Virus record (IMG/VR): IMGVR_UViG_3300031250_000005
Location: 1 to 33,902 of that record
Length of the DNA stretch: 33,902 nt
Direction: 5' to 3' (one strand)
Source of the DNA: a virus
Within the stretch, counting starts at the first letter, position 1, and each line of letters starts with the position of its first letter. A program made the position numbers and the translations under genes. Under the pieces are notes generated by a model. That model saw only the letters and a program-made list of their open reading frames with translations. It was not told the DNA's origin and made no database searches. Positions 18,510-25,597 of the stretch are shown piece after piece.

Positions 18510-19031
18510 ATGGAAATACCACAGGTCATCAACCAGTGTGTCACCGCTCCAGGCCTCGCGATCCACGGATCAGCGAGCGCACTCGTGAAGTACAACACAT
18601 TCGGATTTAAGGTAAACGGCGTGTTCTCACCGGCTATAACCGGCGCGGACGCACCGAGCCTAGCACTCGCAACACGCAACCGCCCCTTCCCTAACGGAAC
18701 AGCAGTTGTCGCAGGAACGCTCGCGTTCGACAACGGCACAGTGCCAGCGTCGACCAACAGCTGCCGCATGTACACGCTCGTTGCGACTCTCCCCGACAAC
18801 GTAGAGAACCCGGTAACGGTGTTCTCGTGGCTCGCAGGCGAGGACTTCCCGAAGCACCGCCAGGCGAACAGCGGAGACATCGCGCACCCTACAGCGCACA
18901 ACTCGGTCGAAGTAGGCTACCTCTACGTAAAGAACGAGACCGCGGCAGTGTTCACGCCTGGAACGACGGCGCTTGACACGGCGAGCCTCACCGTCTCGTA
19001 CTCGGACAACTACGCGAAGCTAGGCCAGTAA
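18510..19031 (+). CDS. Putative capsid decoration protein
   Basis: This 173-residue beta-rich protein starts MEIPQVINQCVTAPGLAIHG and has several Gly/Ala/Thr-rich strands (VKYNTFGFKVNGVFSP, GTAVVAGTLAFDNGTVP, NSVEVGYLYVKNETAAVF). It sits between the scaffold and the major capsid gene. A small beta-structured protein here is usually a head-stabilising decoration protein, which is my best inference. I see no named family motif. Ile codons include both ATC and ATA. Confidence 0.6.
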   Translation: MEIPQVINQCVTAPGLAIHGSASALVKYNTFGFKVNGVFSPAITGADAPSLALATRNRPFPNGTAVVAGTLAFDNGTVPASTNSCRMYTLVATLPDNVENPVTVFSWLAGEDFPKHRQANSGDIAHPTAHNSVEVGYLYVKNETAAVFTPGTTALDTASLTVSYSDNYAKLGQ

Positions 19032-19062
19032 GCATTTAGCATAAGAAAACACAAACAGAAAT

Positions 19063-20034
19063 ATGTCAACAATCTTCGCAGCAATAGACGTGGGCCAGAA
19101 GGTGGTGGCGATGGAGCTCATCGACATCCTCAAGCAGAACCTGATAATGTACAAGACATCGAAGATCCAGCCCGTCAAGAAGGGGTCAAACTCGAAGACC
19201 GTGATCTTCCGCGGGTTCAACAAGCTCTCGCTCGCTCTCACCCCACTCATCGAGGGAGTGACGCCGTCGGGCTCGAACCTCACGATGAACAGCATTACCG
19301 TGGTGCTCTCCCAGTACGGAGACTTCACGCGTATCACTGACGTCGCGGAGTTCCTCTACGACCGCTCCCTCATCAAGGACGCCAGCGACGTGCTCGGCAT
19401 CCAGGCGACGGAGACGATCGACACGACCATCATGAACGTCGTCGCGGCAGGTACCAACGTCGTCTACGGAGACGGCACGGTATCCACTCGCGCGACTGTC
19501 ACGCAGGCCATGGTGCTCACGACGAAGCTCATCACGCGATACGTTCGCTGGCTCGAGCGCAACAACGTCAAGAAGTTCCCAGCAATGCCTATCATAGGCA
19601 AGGCATACGCTCTCGTCACTCACCCTGACGTCATCGCAGACCTCCGCCAGGACACAGGCTTCGTCGCTGCGGTCAACTACTCGAGCCCTAACCCGGCCAA
19701 CGAGTTCCGCGGCGACCTCTTCACTGGTGAGGTAGGTTACTGGATGGGCGCACGCGTCATATCCACGACAATCGCCCCTGTGTACGTAGGTGCCGGATCG
19801 GCAGGCGCGGACATCTACGCAGTCCTCGTCTACGGCGAGGGCGCATACGGCGTCTCAGAGTTCGCAGGCGGTCTCAGCACTTACATCCACACGGGCGGAG
19901 TGCAGGACACTAACAACCCTCTCGAGCAGTACTCGACGGTCGGCTGGAAGTGGGAAGGCGCAACGGCCATCCTCGACAACAACCGTCTCGTGCGCGGTGA
20001 GGTCGGTGCTACACTCGAAGGCGGAAACGCCTAG
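19063..20034 (+). CDS. Major capsid protein, N4-gp56 family (HK97 fold)
   Basis: This 323-residue protein matches the N4-gp56 family of coat proteins in order. A helical start (GQKVVAMELIDILKQNLIMY) is followed by KTVIFRGFNKLSLALTPLIE, then GVTPSGSNLTMNSITVVLSQ, then YGDFTRITDVAEF and LGIQATETIDTTIMNVVAAG with GTNVVYGDG (about 140). In the C-terminal half are YALVTHPDVIADLRQD, FTGEVGYWMGARVI and the end WEGATAILDNNRLVR. It should form the icosahedral shell. Its Ile codons are 18 ATC, 4 ATA and 1 ATT by my count, unlike most neighbouring genes that use mainly ATA, consistent with codon selection for high expression. Confidence 0.93.
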   Translation: MSTIFAAIDVGQKVVAMELIDILKQNLIMYKTSKIQPVKKGSNSKTVIFRGFNKLSLALTPLIEGVTPSGSNLTMNSITVVLSQYGDFTRITDVAEFLYDRSLIKDASDVLGIQATETIDTTIMNVVAAGTNVVYGDGTVSTRATVTQAMVLTTKLITRYVRWLERNNVKKFPAMPIIGKAYALVTHPDVIADLRQDTGFVAAVNYSSPNPANEFRGDLFTGEVGYWMGARVISTTIAPVYVGAGSAGADIYAVLVYGEGAYGVSEFAGGLSTYIHTGGVQDTNNPLEQYSTVGWKWEGATAILDNNRLVRGEVGATLEGGNA

Positions 20035-20040
20035 CCTGTA

Positions 20041-20147
20041 GCGACTTGCGGGCTCAAACCGGTAGGGACGTCAATGTCCTTGCCGGGAATGGGCCCGGAA
20101 GCGAAGGTGCGCATTATAAGGTAACGGGGATTGTACTCAAAAGTACA
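20041..20147 (+). ncRNA. Strong stem-loop structure downstream of the capsid gene
   Basis: CGGGCTC (20049-20055) pairs with GGGCCCG (20091-20097). After an AAA/GAAT internal loop, CCGGTAGGGAC (20059-20069) pairs with GTCCTTGCCGG (20076-20086; two wobbles) around a GTCAAT loop. A second small hairpin, TGTACT-CAAA-AGTACA, lies at 20132-20147. There is no T-tract, so it is not an ordinary terminator. It may protect the capsid mRNA end or regulate the next gene. Confidence 0.5.
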
Positions 20148-20169
20148 TACACCCAATCATCCTAAACAT

Positions 20170-20520
20170 ATGAAGGAAGAACAGCTCAACGAGTTCAAGA
20201 TTTCGTCGCTGCGCAGCTTCGGCCCGCAGAACATCAGCTTCACCGCGACCGTGCACAGCAAGAACATGCTGCTCACGGACGAGGAGATAGCCGCGCAGGT
20301 AGCTCAGATAGACAAGGTGGTTCTGGCCGCGTTCATAGCGTCGAACGAGCAGGTCATCTCTGAGAATGAGATACTTGCGAGCTATTCTGACCGCCGTAAG
20401 GCAGCCATAGCAAAGAAGGACAAGGCGCTCAGCGATGAGATGGCCCAGTCTGAGGAGTCGAAGAAGACCCTCGCGAAGGCTCAGAAGCTCAGCGATAAGG
20501 CCAACGGCGGAAAGAAGTAA
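20170..20520 (+). CDS. Hypothetical protein after the capsid gene
   Basis: This 116-residue protein starts MKEEQLNEFKISSLRSFGPQ at the ATG in TAAACATATG. An N-terminal beta part (NISFTATVHSKNMLLTDEEI) is followed by helices (AAQVAQIDKVVLAAFIASNE) and a long charged C-terminal helix (RRKAAIAKKDKALSDEMAQS). The context, between major capsid and other head genes, suggests a minor virion or head-completion protein, but no family is recognised. Longer readings from upstream TTG would run into the RNA structure. Confidence 0.7.
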   Translation: MKEEQLNEFKISSLRSFGPQNISFTATVHSKNMLLTDEEIAAQVAQIDKVVLAAFIASNEQVISENEILASYSDRRKAAIAKKDKALSDEMAQSEESKKTLAKAQKLSDKANGGKK

Positions 20521-20523
20521 CCT

Positions 20524-20985
20524 ATGCCTACACCACGCGTATCAGCAGCGGACAAGGCGGCCAAGGCGCTCCTTGCAAAGACGGACGGAATCGAGGACAA
20601 GACAGAAGAGAAGACCAACACCGGAAGCACAGAGGGAAAGATCATATTCGTTGTCGACAAGGACATGACCGACGGAGGCATACGCATAAACGGTAAGCTC
20701 TACGTCGGCGAGGTCACGGTCACCCGCGAGATGATGAAGGACCTCAAGCGCATTCAGGAGGAGTACTTTGAGACGAAGAAGAAGCTGTTCGACCCTAACG
20801 TGAAGGTGCGCATGAAGTCGGACTTCCAGAAGGAAATGCTCTTCCTCGCAGACCCAGAGGTCAACGAGAGCAAGAAGACGTTCACCCGCGACTACGGCCT
20901 CCTCGGTGCGACCGAGTGGCAGTACTGCTCGCAGAAGTTCAAGGAGCACCTCCTCGCAATGCGCAAGCAGCTCTACGGGTACTAA
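20524..20985 (+). CDS. Hypothetical structural-region protein
   Basis: This 153-residue protein opens with MPTPRVSAADKAAKALLAKT. A disordered N-terminus (about 1-38) is followed by beta strands with KIIFVVDKDMTDGGIRINGK and LYVGEVTVTREMM. A helix follows (KDLKRIQEEYFETKKKLFDP), and then FTRDYGLLGATEWQYCSQKF near the end. It is 3 bases after the preceding gene. Position suggests head or neck assembly. No family recognised. Confidence 0.7.
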   Translation: MPTPRVSAADKAAKALLAKTDGIEDKTEEKTNTGSTEGKIIFVVDKDMTDGGIRINGKLYVGEVTVTREMMKDLKRIQEEYFETKKKLFDPNVKVRMKSDFQKEMLFLADPEVNESKKTFTRDYGLLGATEWQYCSQKFKEHLLAMRKQLYGY

Positions 20986-20997
20986 CCAAACAAAACT

Positions 20998-21429
20998 ATG
21001 TCACAACAGCAACAGCAGTCAAGGAAGATGAAGCCGTTCCTCGAAGAGGGACCACGAGGGCTCAACAAGTCGGCAGCCCCGATTAAACGCATAACAAAGA
21101 ACACCATGAAGATGAAGTCAAAGGCCTTCGCAGCGAAGCGCCGCGTCTCGAACGCGATGACCAACACCTCGAAGAAGGCTGTCTCGAAGAAGACCTCCGG
21201 AATGCGCGGCGCCGGCAAGTCGATCGGCAAGAAGGGACCTATGAAGGTAAAGAGCGTCACGCAGGTGTCGCCCCAGCAGATGGCGCAGCCAGGCGCTCGC
21301 GCCCTCTCACGCACGGTGTCAATGCAGCCGCAGAAGGCAAGCGTTTCGGCCCGCAAGGGACCTAGCCTGCCGAAGACCTATGCGTCAAGCCAGAAGGCCG
21401 TCCGCAAGGCGATGGGCTACAGCTCATAG
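20998..21429 (+). CDS. Highly basic, histone H1-like disordered protein
   Basis: This 143-residue protein is dominated by Lys, Arg, Ser, Ala, Gln and Met, with almost no acidic residues after position 20. Examples are NKSAAPIKRITKNTMKMKSK, SKKAVSKKTSGMRGAGKSIG and PLPKTY-like turns. The composition and lack of hydrophobic core resemble histone H1 tails or protamine-like DNA-binding proteins. Encoded among virion genes, it could neutralise packaged DNA, be ejected with it, or be an internal head protein. These are inferences from composition only. It is followed by a stem-loop. Confidence 0.65.
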   Translation: MSQQQQQSRKMKPFLEEGPRGLNKSAAPIKRITKNTMKMKSKAFAAKRRVSNAMTNTSKKAVSKKTSGMRGAGKSIGKKGPMKVKSVTQVSPQQMAQPGARALSRTVSMQPQKASVSARKGPSLPKTYASSQKAVRKAMGYSS

Positions 21430-21430
21430 C

Positions 21431-21465
21431 CACGTCAGGGGACATTCAAAGTGTCCCCGAACGTG
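21431..21465 (+). other. Stem-loop between head genes
   Basis: CACGT (21431-21435) pairs with ACGTG (21461-21465), and GGGGACA (21438-21444) with TGTCCCC (21452-21458). The loop is TTCAAAG and a symmetric CA/GA internal loop separates the two stems. No T-tract follows. Like the structure after the capsid gene, it is likely an mRNA processing or stability element rather than a terminator. Confidence 0.55.
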
Positions 21466-21480
21466 CCTAGGAAATAACAT

Positions 21481-21630
21481 ATGCCACCATCAACACTATG
21501 GATAGTACAGAAGATCGGGCAGATATCGTCCGGTGTCATGTACAACCAGTCGAACATAACATATAACGGCGCGACGACGCAGTATGGCGGGACGTACCTC
21601 AACGTCTGGACCATACAGGCAAGCTACTAA
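21481..21630 (+). CDS. 49-residue small structural-region protein
   Basis: A plus-strand frame from ATG at 21481 (context AATAACATATG) to TAA at 21630 encodes MPPSTLWIVQKIGQISSGVM, then YNQSNITYNGATTQYGGTYL and a short end. It is beta-prone and rich in Tyr, Thr and Asn, like the fibre proteins downstream. It lies 3 bases before the next gene and fits the gap well. It is probably a minor virion protein; the function is unknown. Confidence 0.6.
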   Translation: MPPSTLWIVQKIGQISSGVMYNQSNITYNGATTQYGGTYLNVWTIQASY

Positions 21631-21633
21631 AAT

Positions 21634-22896
21634 ATGACCACAAACTACCCAGCAGCGATAGACACACCCCAGGACGTATCCCCTACGGAGTTCCTCAACG
21701 ACCCGGTCGACAGCACCTACGGCGACGGGCACGCCGGGGAGCACAACTTCGCGAACGACGCGATAGTCGCCATACAGACGAAGCTCGGGATAAACGCTTC
21801 TACGAACAAGAACACGGTCGACTACAAGCTTCAGGCCATCGAGGTCAACGGCCAGGCTGCCAGCATAAAGGGCGTCCAGGAGCAGCTCTACAGCTATGAG
21901 ACGGATACCGGCGCTGCGAACGCATACGTCATAGCCCCATCGCCAGCCATAACTGCTTACCTAGCAGGAATGCAGTTCTCATTCAAGGCTGCGAACGCTA
22001 ACACTGGTATATCGACGGTGGCAGTCAGCGGACTTGCGACGAAGGTTATAAAGAAGATAGACGGCGCGACAGACCTACAGGTCGGTGACATTCTCGTCGG
22101 TCAGATCGTTTTCGTAGAGTATGACGGAACGAACTTCCAGATCATAAGCCCGCCGGGCTCGCTGTCACTCTTCGCAAGCAAGGCGGGAGTTCAGGCACAG
22201 CTGTACACATATGCTGCAGACACGGGATCTGCAAACGCCTACGCAATAGCGCTCTCTCCCTCACTTTCTGCATACGCAACAGGCCAGAGCTTCACGTTTA
22301 AGGCAGCCAACTCAAACACGACAGCCTCCACGCTGAACGTCAATGGGCTCGGGACAAAAGCAATAGTAAAGGGATTGTCTACGGCACTCGCAGCAAATGA
22401 TATAGTCGCAGGCCAGATCGTGCAGGTGATGTACAACGGAACAGCTTTTGAGATAACGAGCCCAATATCAATAGCGACATTCACTAACGGCGTTACAAAC
22501 AGGGCAGGTCAGGCGGCAAGCGGAACACAGACAATAGCGCACGGGCTTGGCGTTGTACCAAGGAAGGTAAAAATAACGGCATTCTACGGGCAGGGCTTCA
22601 TAGGAGCAGGATCAGTCAACTCTGCAAAAAGCGTAGGAGTATACAACGGCTCGACCACCTCTACTGTTTTTGAGGTATGTCAGACAACTGGTTCTGCTGG
22701 AGCCGTCGGTCAGCTGGCCGGTTCAGATACTTCTAACATAATAGCGCTCAACGGGCTAAGCGGAAGCGCAATCATAGCTGGGCAGCAGGCAACGATAGCT
22801 GTCGACGCCACGAATATAACACTTACTTGGACAAGGAATAACAGCCTAATGCCAACCAATGCGGACATAGACATGATGTGGGAAGCAGAGGCATAG
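21634..22896 (+). CDS. Fibre-like virion protein with two tandem ~94-residue domains
   Basis: This is a 420-residue protein. Residues 28-66 (TYGDGHAGEHNFANDAIVAI, then KLGINAS) are a motif common at the N-terminus of phage fibre or tail proteins. Two similar beta domains follow at about 80-173 and 185-277. Both start GVQxQLY and include AANAY/SANAY, FKAANANT/FKAANSNT, VGQIVFVEYDGT/AGQIVQVMYNGT and I-x-S-P. The C-terminal domain contains TQTIAHGLGVVPRKVKITAF and YNGSTTSTVFEVCQ, typical of phage appendages. Located among head genes rather than with the tail fibre, it might be a head fibre or a spike component. Binding target unknown. Confidence 0.75.
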   Translation: MTTNYPAAIDTPQDVSPTEFLNDPVDSTYGDGHAGEHNFANDAIVAIQTKLGINASTNKNTVDYKLQAIEVNGQAASIKGVQEQLYSYETDTGAANAYVIAPSPAITAYLAGMQFSFKAANANTGISTVAVSGLATKVIKKIDGATDLQVGDILVGQIVFVEYDGTNFQIISPPGSLSLFASKAGVQAQLYTYAADTGSANAYAIALSPSLSAYATGQSFTFKAANSNTTASTLNVNGLGTKAIVKGLSTALAANDIVAGQIVQVMYNGTAFEITSPISIATFTNGVTNRAGQAASGTQTIAHGLGVVPRKVKITAFYGQGFIGAGSVNSAKSVGVYNGSTTSTVFEVCQTTGSAGAVGQLAGSDTSNIIALNGLSGSAIIAGQQATIAVDATNITLTWTRNNSLMPTNADIDMMWEAEA

Positions 22897-22902
22897 AAAC
22901 AT

Positions 22903-23301
22903 ATGAGCGAGCTATACGACCAGGTACAGGACCACGAAGACCGCATAACGAACGCGGAGGGAAACCAGTCGACGGACGAGGACACGATTACCGACCACGA
23001 GGACAGGATGTCAAGTCTCGAGGAGACAGCCGGTCAGCTCCAGTTCCCGCTGTCACAGGACACGATAGACATGATAAAGCAGCTTTTCCCGACTGGTACG
23101 GTGACGCTGCCGGGTGGGACGCCGAACCAGGCCATAATAAAGGACAACAGCATATCGCCCTCCTCGGTCATAGTGATCGCAGTGTCGGCGGCTGGCGGAA
23201 CGCAGGGAATACTGTCATACGCCGCCTCGTCGGGGCAGGCGATAGTCGAAAGCACGTCCGCCACGGACACGTCAACGGTGGCTTACGTGCTATACTCATA
23301 A
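22903..23301 (+). CDS. Short fibre-like protein with N-terminal coiled coil
   Basis: The first half of this 132-residue protein is acidic and helical with heptad-like repeats. It reads MSELYDQVQDHEDRITNAEG, then DEDTITDHEDRMSSLEE; the motif DHEDR occurs twice (10-14 and 31-35). The second half is Ser/Thr/Gly/Ala-rich and beta-prone (TGTVTLPGGTPNQAIIKDN, SSVIVIAVSAAGGTQGILSY). A trimeric coiled coil leading to a small beta tip would suit a short fibre or needle. It lies between the duplicated-domain protein and the adaptor gene. Confidence 0.7.
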   Translation: MSELYDQVQDHEDRITNAEGNQSTDEDTITDHEDRMSSLEETAGQLQFPLSQDTIDMIKQLFPTGTVTLPGGTPNQAIIKDNSISPSSVIVIAVSAAGGTQGILSYAASSGQAIVESTSATDTSTVAYVLYS

Positions 23302-23305
23302 ATAT

Positions 23306-24061
23306 ATGCAACTCAACGACACGACCAACCTCATAGGGATAAAGCAGGACCTGTACTTCACGGGCAAGTTCAACTCCTCTACGTTCGACCAGCTAGACGT
23401 CGACCGTATCATAAACAAGTACTACGGCCAGATCCAGGAGATCATACGCGGCATAAACGAGAACTTCTACATGATCGTCGCTGTGACCGACCTCGTCATA
23501 GGAGACGGCTCTTACACCTTCCCAGACGGCGTAGGCGCTGGGGCTGCGCCGGCTTACGAGAAGGTAAAGTCAATATGGGCAGCGTTTCTGCCTCAGAACT
23601 TCCTTGCGCCGCTAGCCACTGAGTACAAGCGCGTCGACTTCATAGACCCGAACCAGATCAGCCAGCCTGCGTATACATTCACGAGCCCGAAGGCGCAGCC
23701 GTTCGGGACGTACTTCACACTGCTTCCGATACCTGTGACTGCGGACGGCCCGTACCCTGTCAAGGGAGGCCTCAAGATATACTACATACAGCAGCTCGAC
23801 TTCCTCGTCAACGACACCGACATGCCGAAGATCTTCCGCAGCTTCCACGACGCGATAACGTGGGGGGCGCTCATAGACATAGCGCCTCGCCTGAGGAACG
23901 ACAAGCTCCTAAAGCAGGCGCAGGACATGTTCAAGAAGCGCTGCGATGACATAGCTAACTACGCCTCGAACCGCATACTCGACGTGTCTGACAGCATTAT
24001 AGAGGGCCAGGACGCTCAGGGCGGATGGGAGTACCCGTGGGGCCAGAACTCGATGTCATAA
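23306..24061 (+). CDS. Head-tail adaptor / tail tubular protein A-like
   Basis: This 251-residue protein starts MQLNDTTNLIGIKQDLYFTG. Its N-terminal helices (DQLDVDRIINKYYGQIQEII, about 32-51), the beta/loop region with KSIWAAFLPQNF and YKRVDFID, PFGTYFTLLPIPVTADGP-like strands, and a C-terminal helical pair (FHDAITWGALIDIAPRLRND, LKQAQDMFKKRCDDIANY) follow the plan of podovirus gp11/P22 gp4-like adaptor or tail tubular proteins that ring the portal. The next gene encodes the likely tail tube/nozzle protein, which fits this order. Family assignment is moderately certain. Confidence 0.72.
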   Translation: MQLNDTTNLIGIKQDLYFTGKFNSSTFDQLDVDRIINKYYGQIQEIIRGINENFYMIVAVTDLVIGDGSYTFPDGVGAGAAPAYEKVKSIWAAFLPQNFLAPLATEYKRVDFIDPNQISQPAYTFTSPKAQPFGTYFTLLPIPVTADGPYPVKGGLKIYYIQQLDFLVNDTDMPKIFRSFHDAITWGALIDIAPRLRNDKLLKQAQDMFKKRCDDIANYASNRILDVSDSIIEGQDAQGGWEYPWGQNSMS

Positions 24062-24066
24062 AAGCA

Positions 24067-25593
24067 ATGAGAGCATACTCGAAAACAGTGATAGAGAACT
24101 TTCTGCGGATGTCTCCGCAGGTCCCGTCATACGGGGCGAAGAACCAGCACTTCCTCATAGCGGGGGCTGACCCCTTGTACTACCTACTGGCGCAGGGAAC
24201 GCAGGAGCAGCAGGCCGGTCCGCTAGCCGCGGCGCCTGACCTCACGGAGATACCCCCAGTCGGGGTCACAAACGTCGAGGGCAACATAGTCGACATCATA
24301 GCGAGCACGGAGGGCACGTTCTCCGCCTACTGCATAACTGACACGACGCGCGTATACGGGCTCAACAAGGCAGGCTACCACGACCTCGGCTACCCGAGCG
24401 GGTCTTCGGTTAACAACGTCGGAGGAAGGCTGGCGTGCTCTGGCGGCTTCCTGCTCGCGACGTACTCAAGCTCGAACAAGGTATGGCTGCTCGCGCTTCC
24501 GGGCCCAGGATCGTGGTCCTCTGTTTCGAGCGGGACGCTTTCGACGAACGTCGGTCCCCACCTTCTCGAGCCGTTTGCGGAGTACGTCTGCGTGTCTGAC
24601 AACACAGTGTCAGGAAACACAGCGAACGAGATACGTCTCATAACGCTCGCGTCGAGCACCATACTCACGACACCTGCGCTCAACCTCGGAACCGGCTGGG
24701 GTATCATGCAGATGAAGAACTACACCAACAAGTACCTTGCAGCAGCGATAGGCCAGGTCGCCTCGGGGGGAATAGTCCAGGGACACCAGCAGAACTACCT
24801 CGTTCTGTGGGACGCGGCCTTCAACACCTTCAACCAGTCCATACCGATACCGGGCAAGTTCCTCGACATGAAGGTCATAGACTCCGTGCTATACGTCGCA
24901 GTGCAGCTCAACGACAGCAGGACTGCAGTGTACTACCTCAGCAACATAACCCTGAAGAAGCTTTTCACGACGCAGGTGTCTAACATATCGGCCGCGACGT
25001 ACGCGCCGGTCAACTGCGCGCTATTTTCATACAACAATTTCGTAGGCGTCAAGCTCGTGGACACAAACGCAGCGAACGGCTCGCTCATATGCCCTCTCCT
25101 GACGTCCGGATCCTCAGAGTCGGGGCCGCTTGAGTACATATTCGGCTACGGAAGGACAATAGACCAGCTCTGCGTAGGCTACGACGGAACGCTTTTTACC
25201 ACGATGTACGTCCCCTCGGGCAACTCAAGGCTGTTCTACAAGCCTGACGTACCGGGAACATACCTGAGCATATACTATATATCACAGTGGATCCCCGTGA
25301 GCAACCTGGCAGGCCTCGACATATATTACGATGAGCCGCCCGTGCTTACGGGTGACAAGATAAGCGTTACAATATACGGAAAGGGAGAGGACATCTCAGC
25401 AAACGGAGGAAACTCTACGACTCCGCTAAATGACATAACGTCTACGAGCGCAATGACGAAGAAGAGGACACAGCTCGACGTCAAGGGCTTCACCGGAGAC
25501 TTCCTGAGGGTCGTGCTTACGACGACGGTGACCGGCGGATCGACATGGAAGCCTATAATAAGGGGAATCACGCCGCTCTCGTCTGACGAATAA
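24067..25593 (+). CDS. Beta-propeller-like tail (nozzle) protein
   Basis: This 508-residue protein is read from the ATG at 24067; an upstream in-frame ATG at 24025 lies inside the previous gene. It starts MRAYSKTVIENFLRMSPQVP. It consists of many short beta strands with repeating blade-like units, e.g. RVYGLNKAGYHDLGYPSG, KVWLLALPGPGSWSSVSSGT, LYVAVQLNDSRTAVYYLSN and LFTTMYVPSGNSRLFYKP. The C-terminal domain includes VTIYGKGEDIS and FLRVVLTTTVTGGS. Propeller-type nozzle or stabilising proteins (T7 gp12/P22 gp10-like) follow the adaptor gene in short-tailed phages, so a nozzle or tail-hub role is inferred. Confidence 0.68.
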   Translation: MRAYSKTVIENFLRMSPQVPSYGAKNQHFLIAGADPLYYLLAQGTQEQQAGPLAAAPDLTEIPPVGVTNVEGNIVDIIASTEGTFSAYCITDTTRVYGLNKAGYHDLGYPSGSSVNNVGGRLACSGGFLLATYSSSNKVWLLALPGPGSWSSVSSGTLSTNVGPHLLEPFAEYVCVSDNTVSGNTANEIRLITLASSTILTTPALNLGTGWGIMQMKNYTNKYLAAAIGQVASGGIVQGHQQNYLVLWDAAFNTFNQSIPIPGKFLDMKVIDSVLYVAVQLNDSRTAVYYLSNITLKKLFTTQVSNISAATYAPVNCALFSYNNFVGVKLVDTNAANGSLICPLLTSGSSESGPLEYIFGYGRTIDQLCVGYDGTLFTTMYVPSGNSRLFYKPDVPGTYLSIYYISQWIPVSNLAGLDIYYDEPPVLTGDKISVTIYGKGEDISANGGNSTTPLNDITSTSAMTKKRTQLDVKGFTGDFLRVVLTTTVTGGSTWKPIIRGITPLSSDE

Positions 25594-25597
25594 AAAT

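Noticed and set aside
20041-20112. Known riboswitch or classical terminator downstream of the capsid gene
   Set aside because: No T-tract follows and I cannot match it to any riboswitch consensus, so only a generic structured element is reported.
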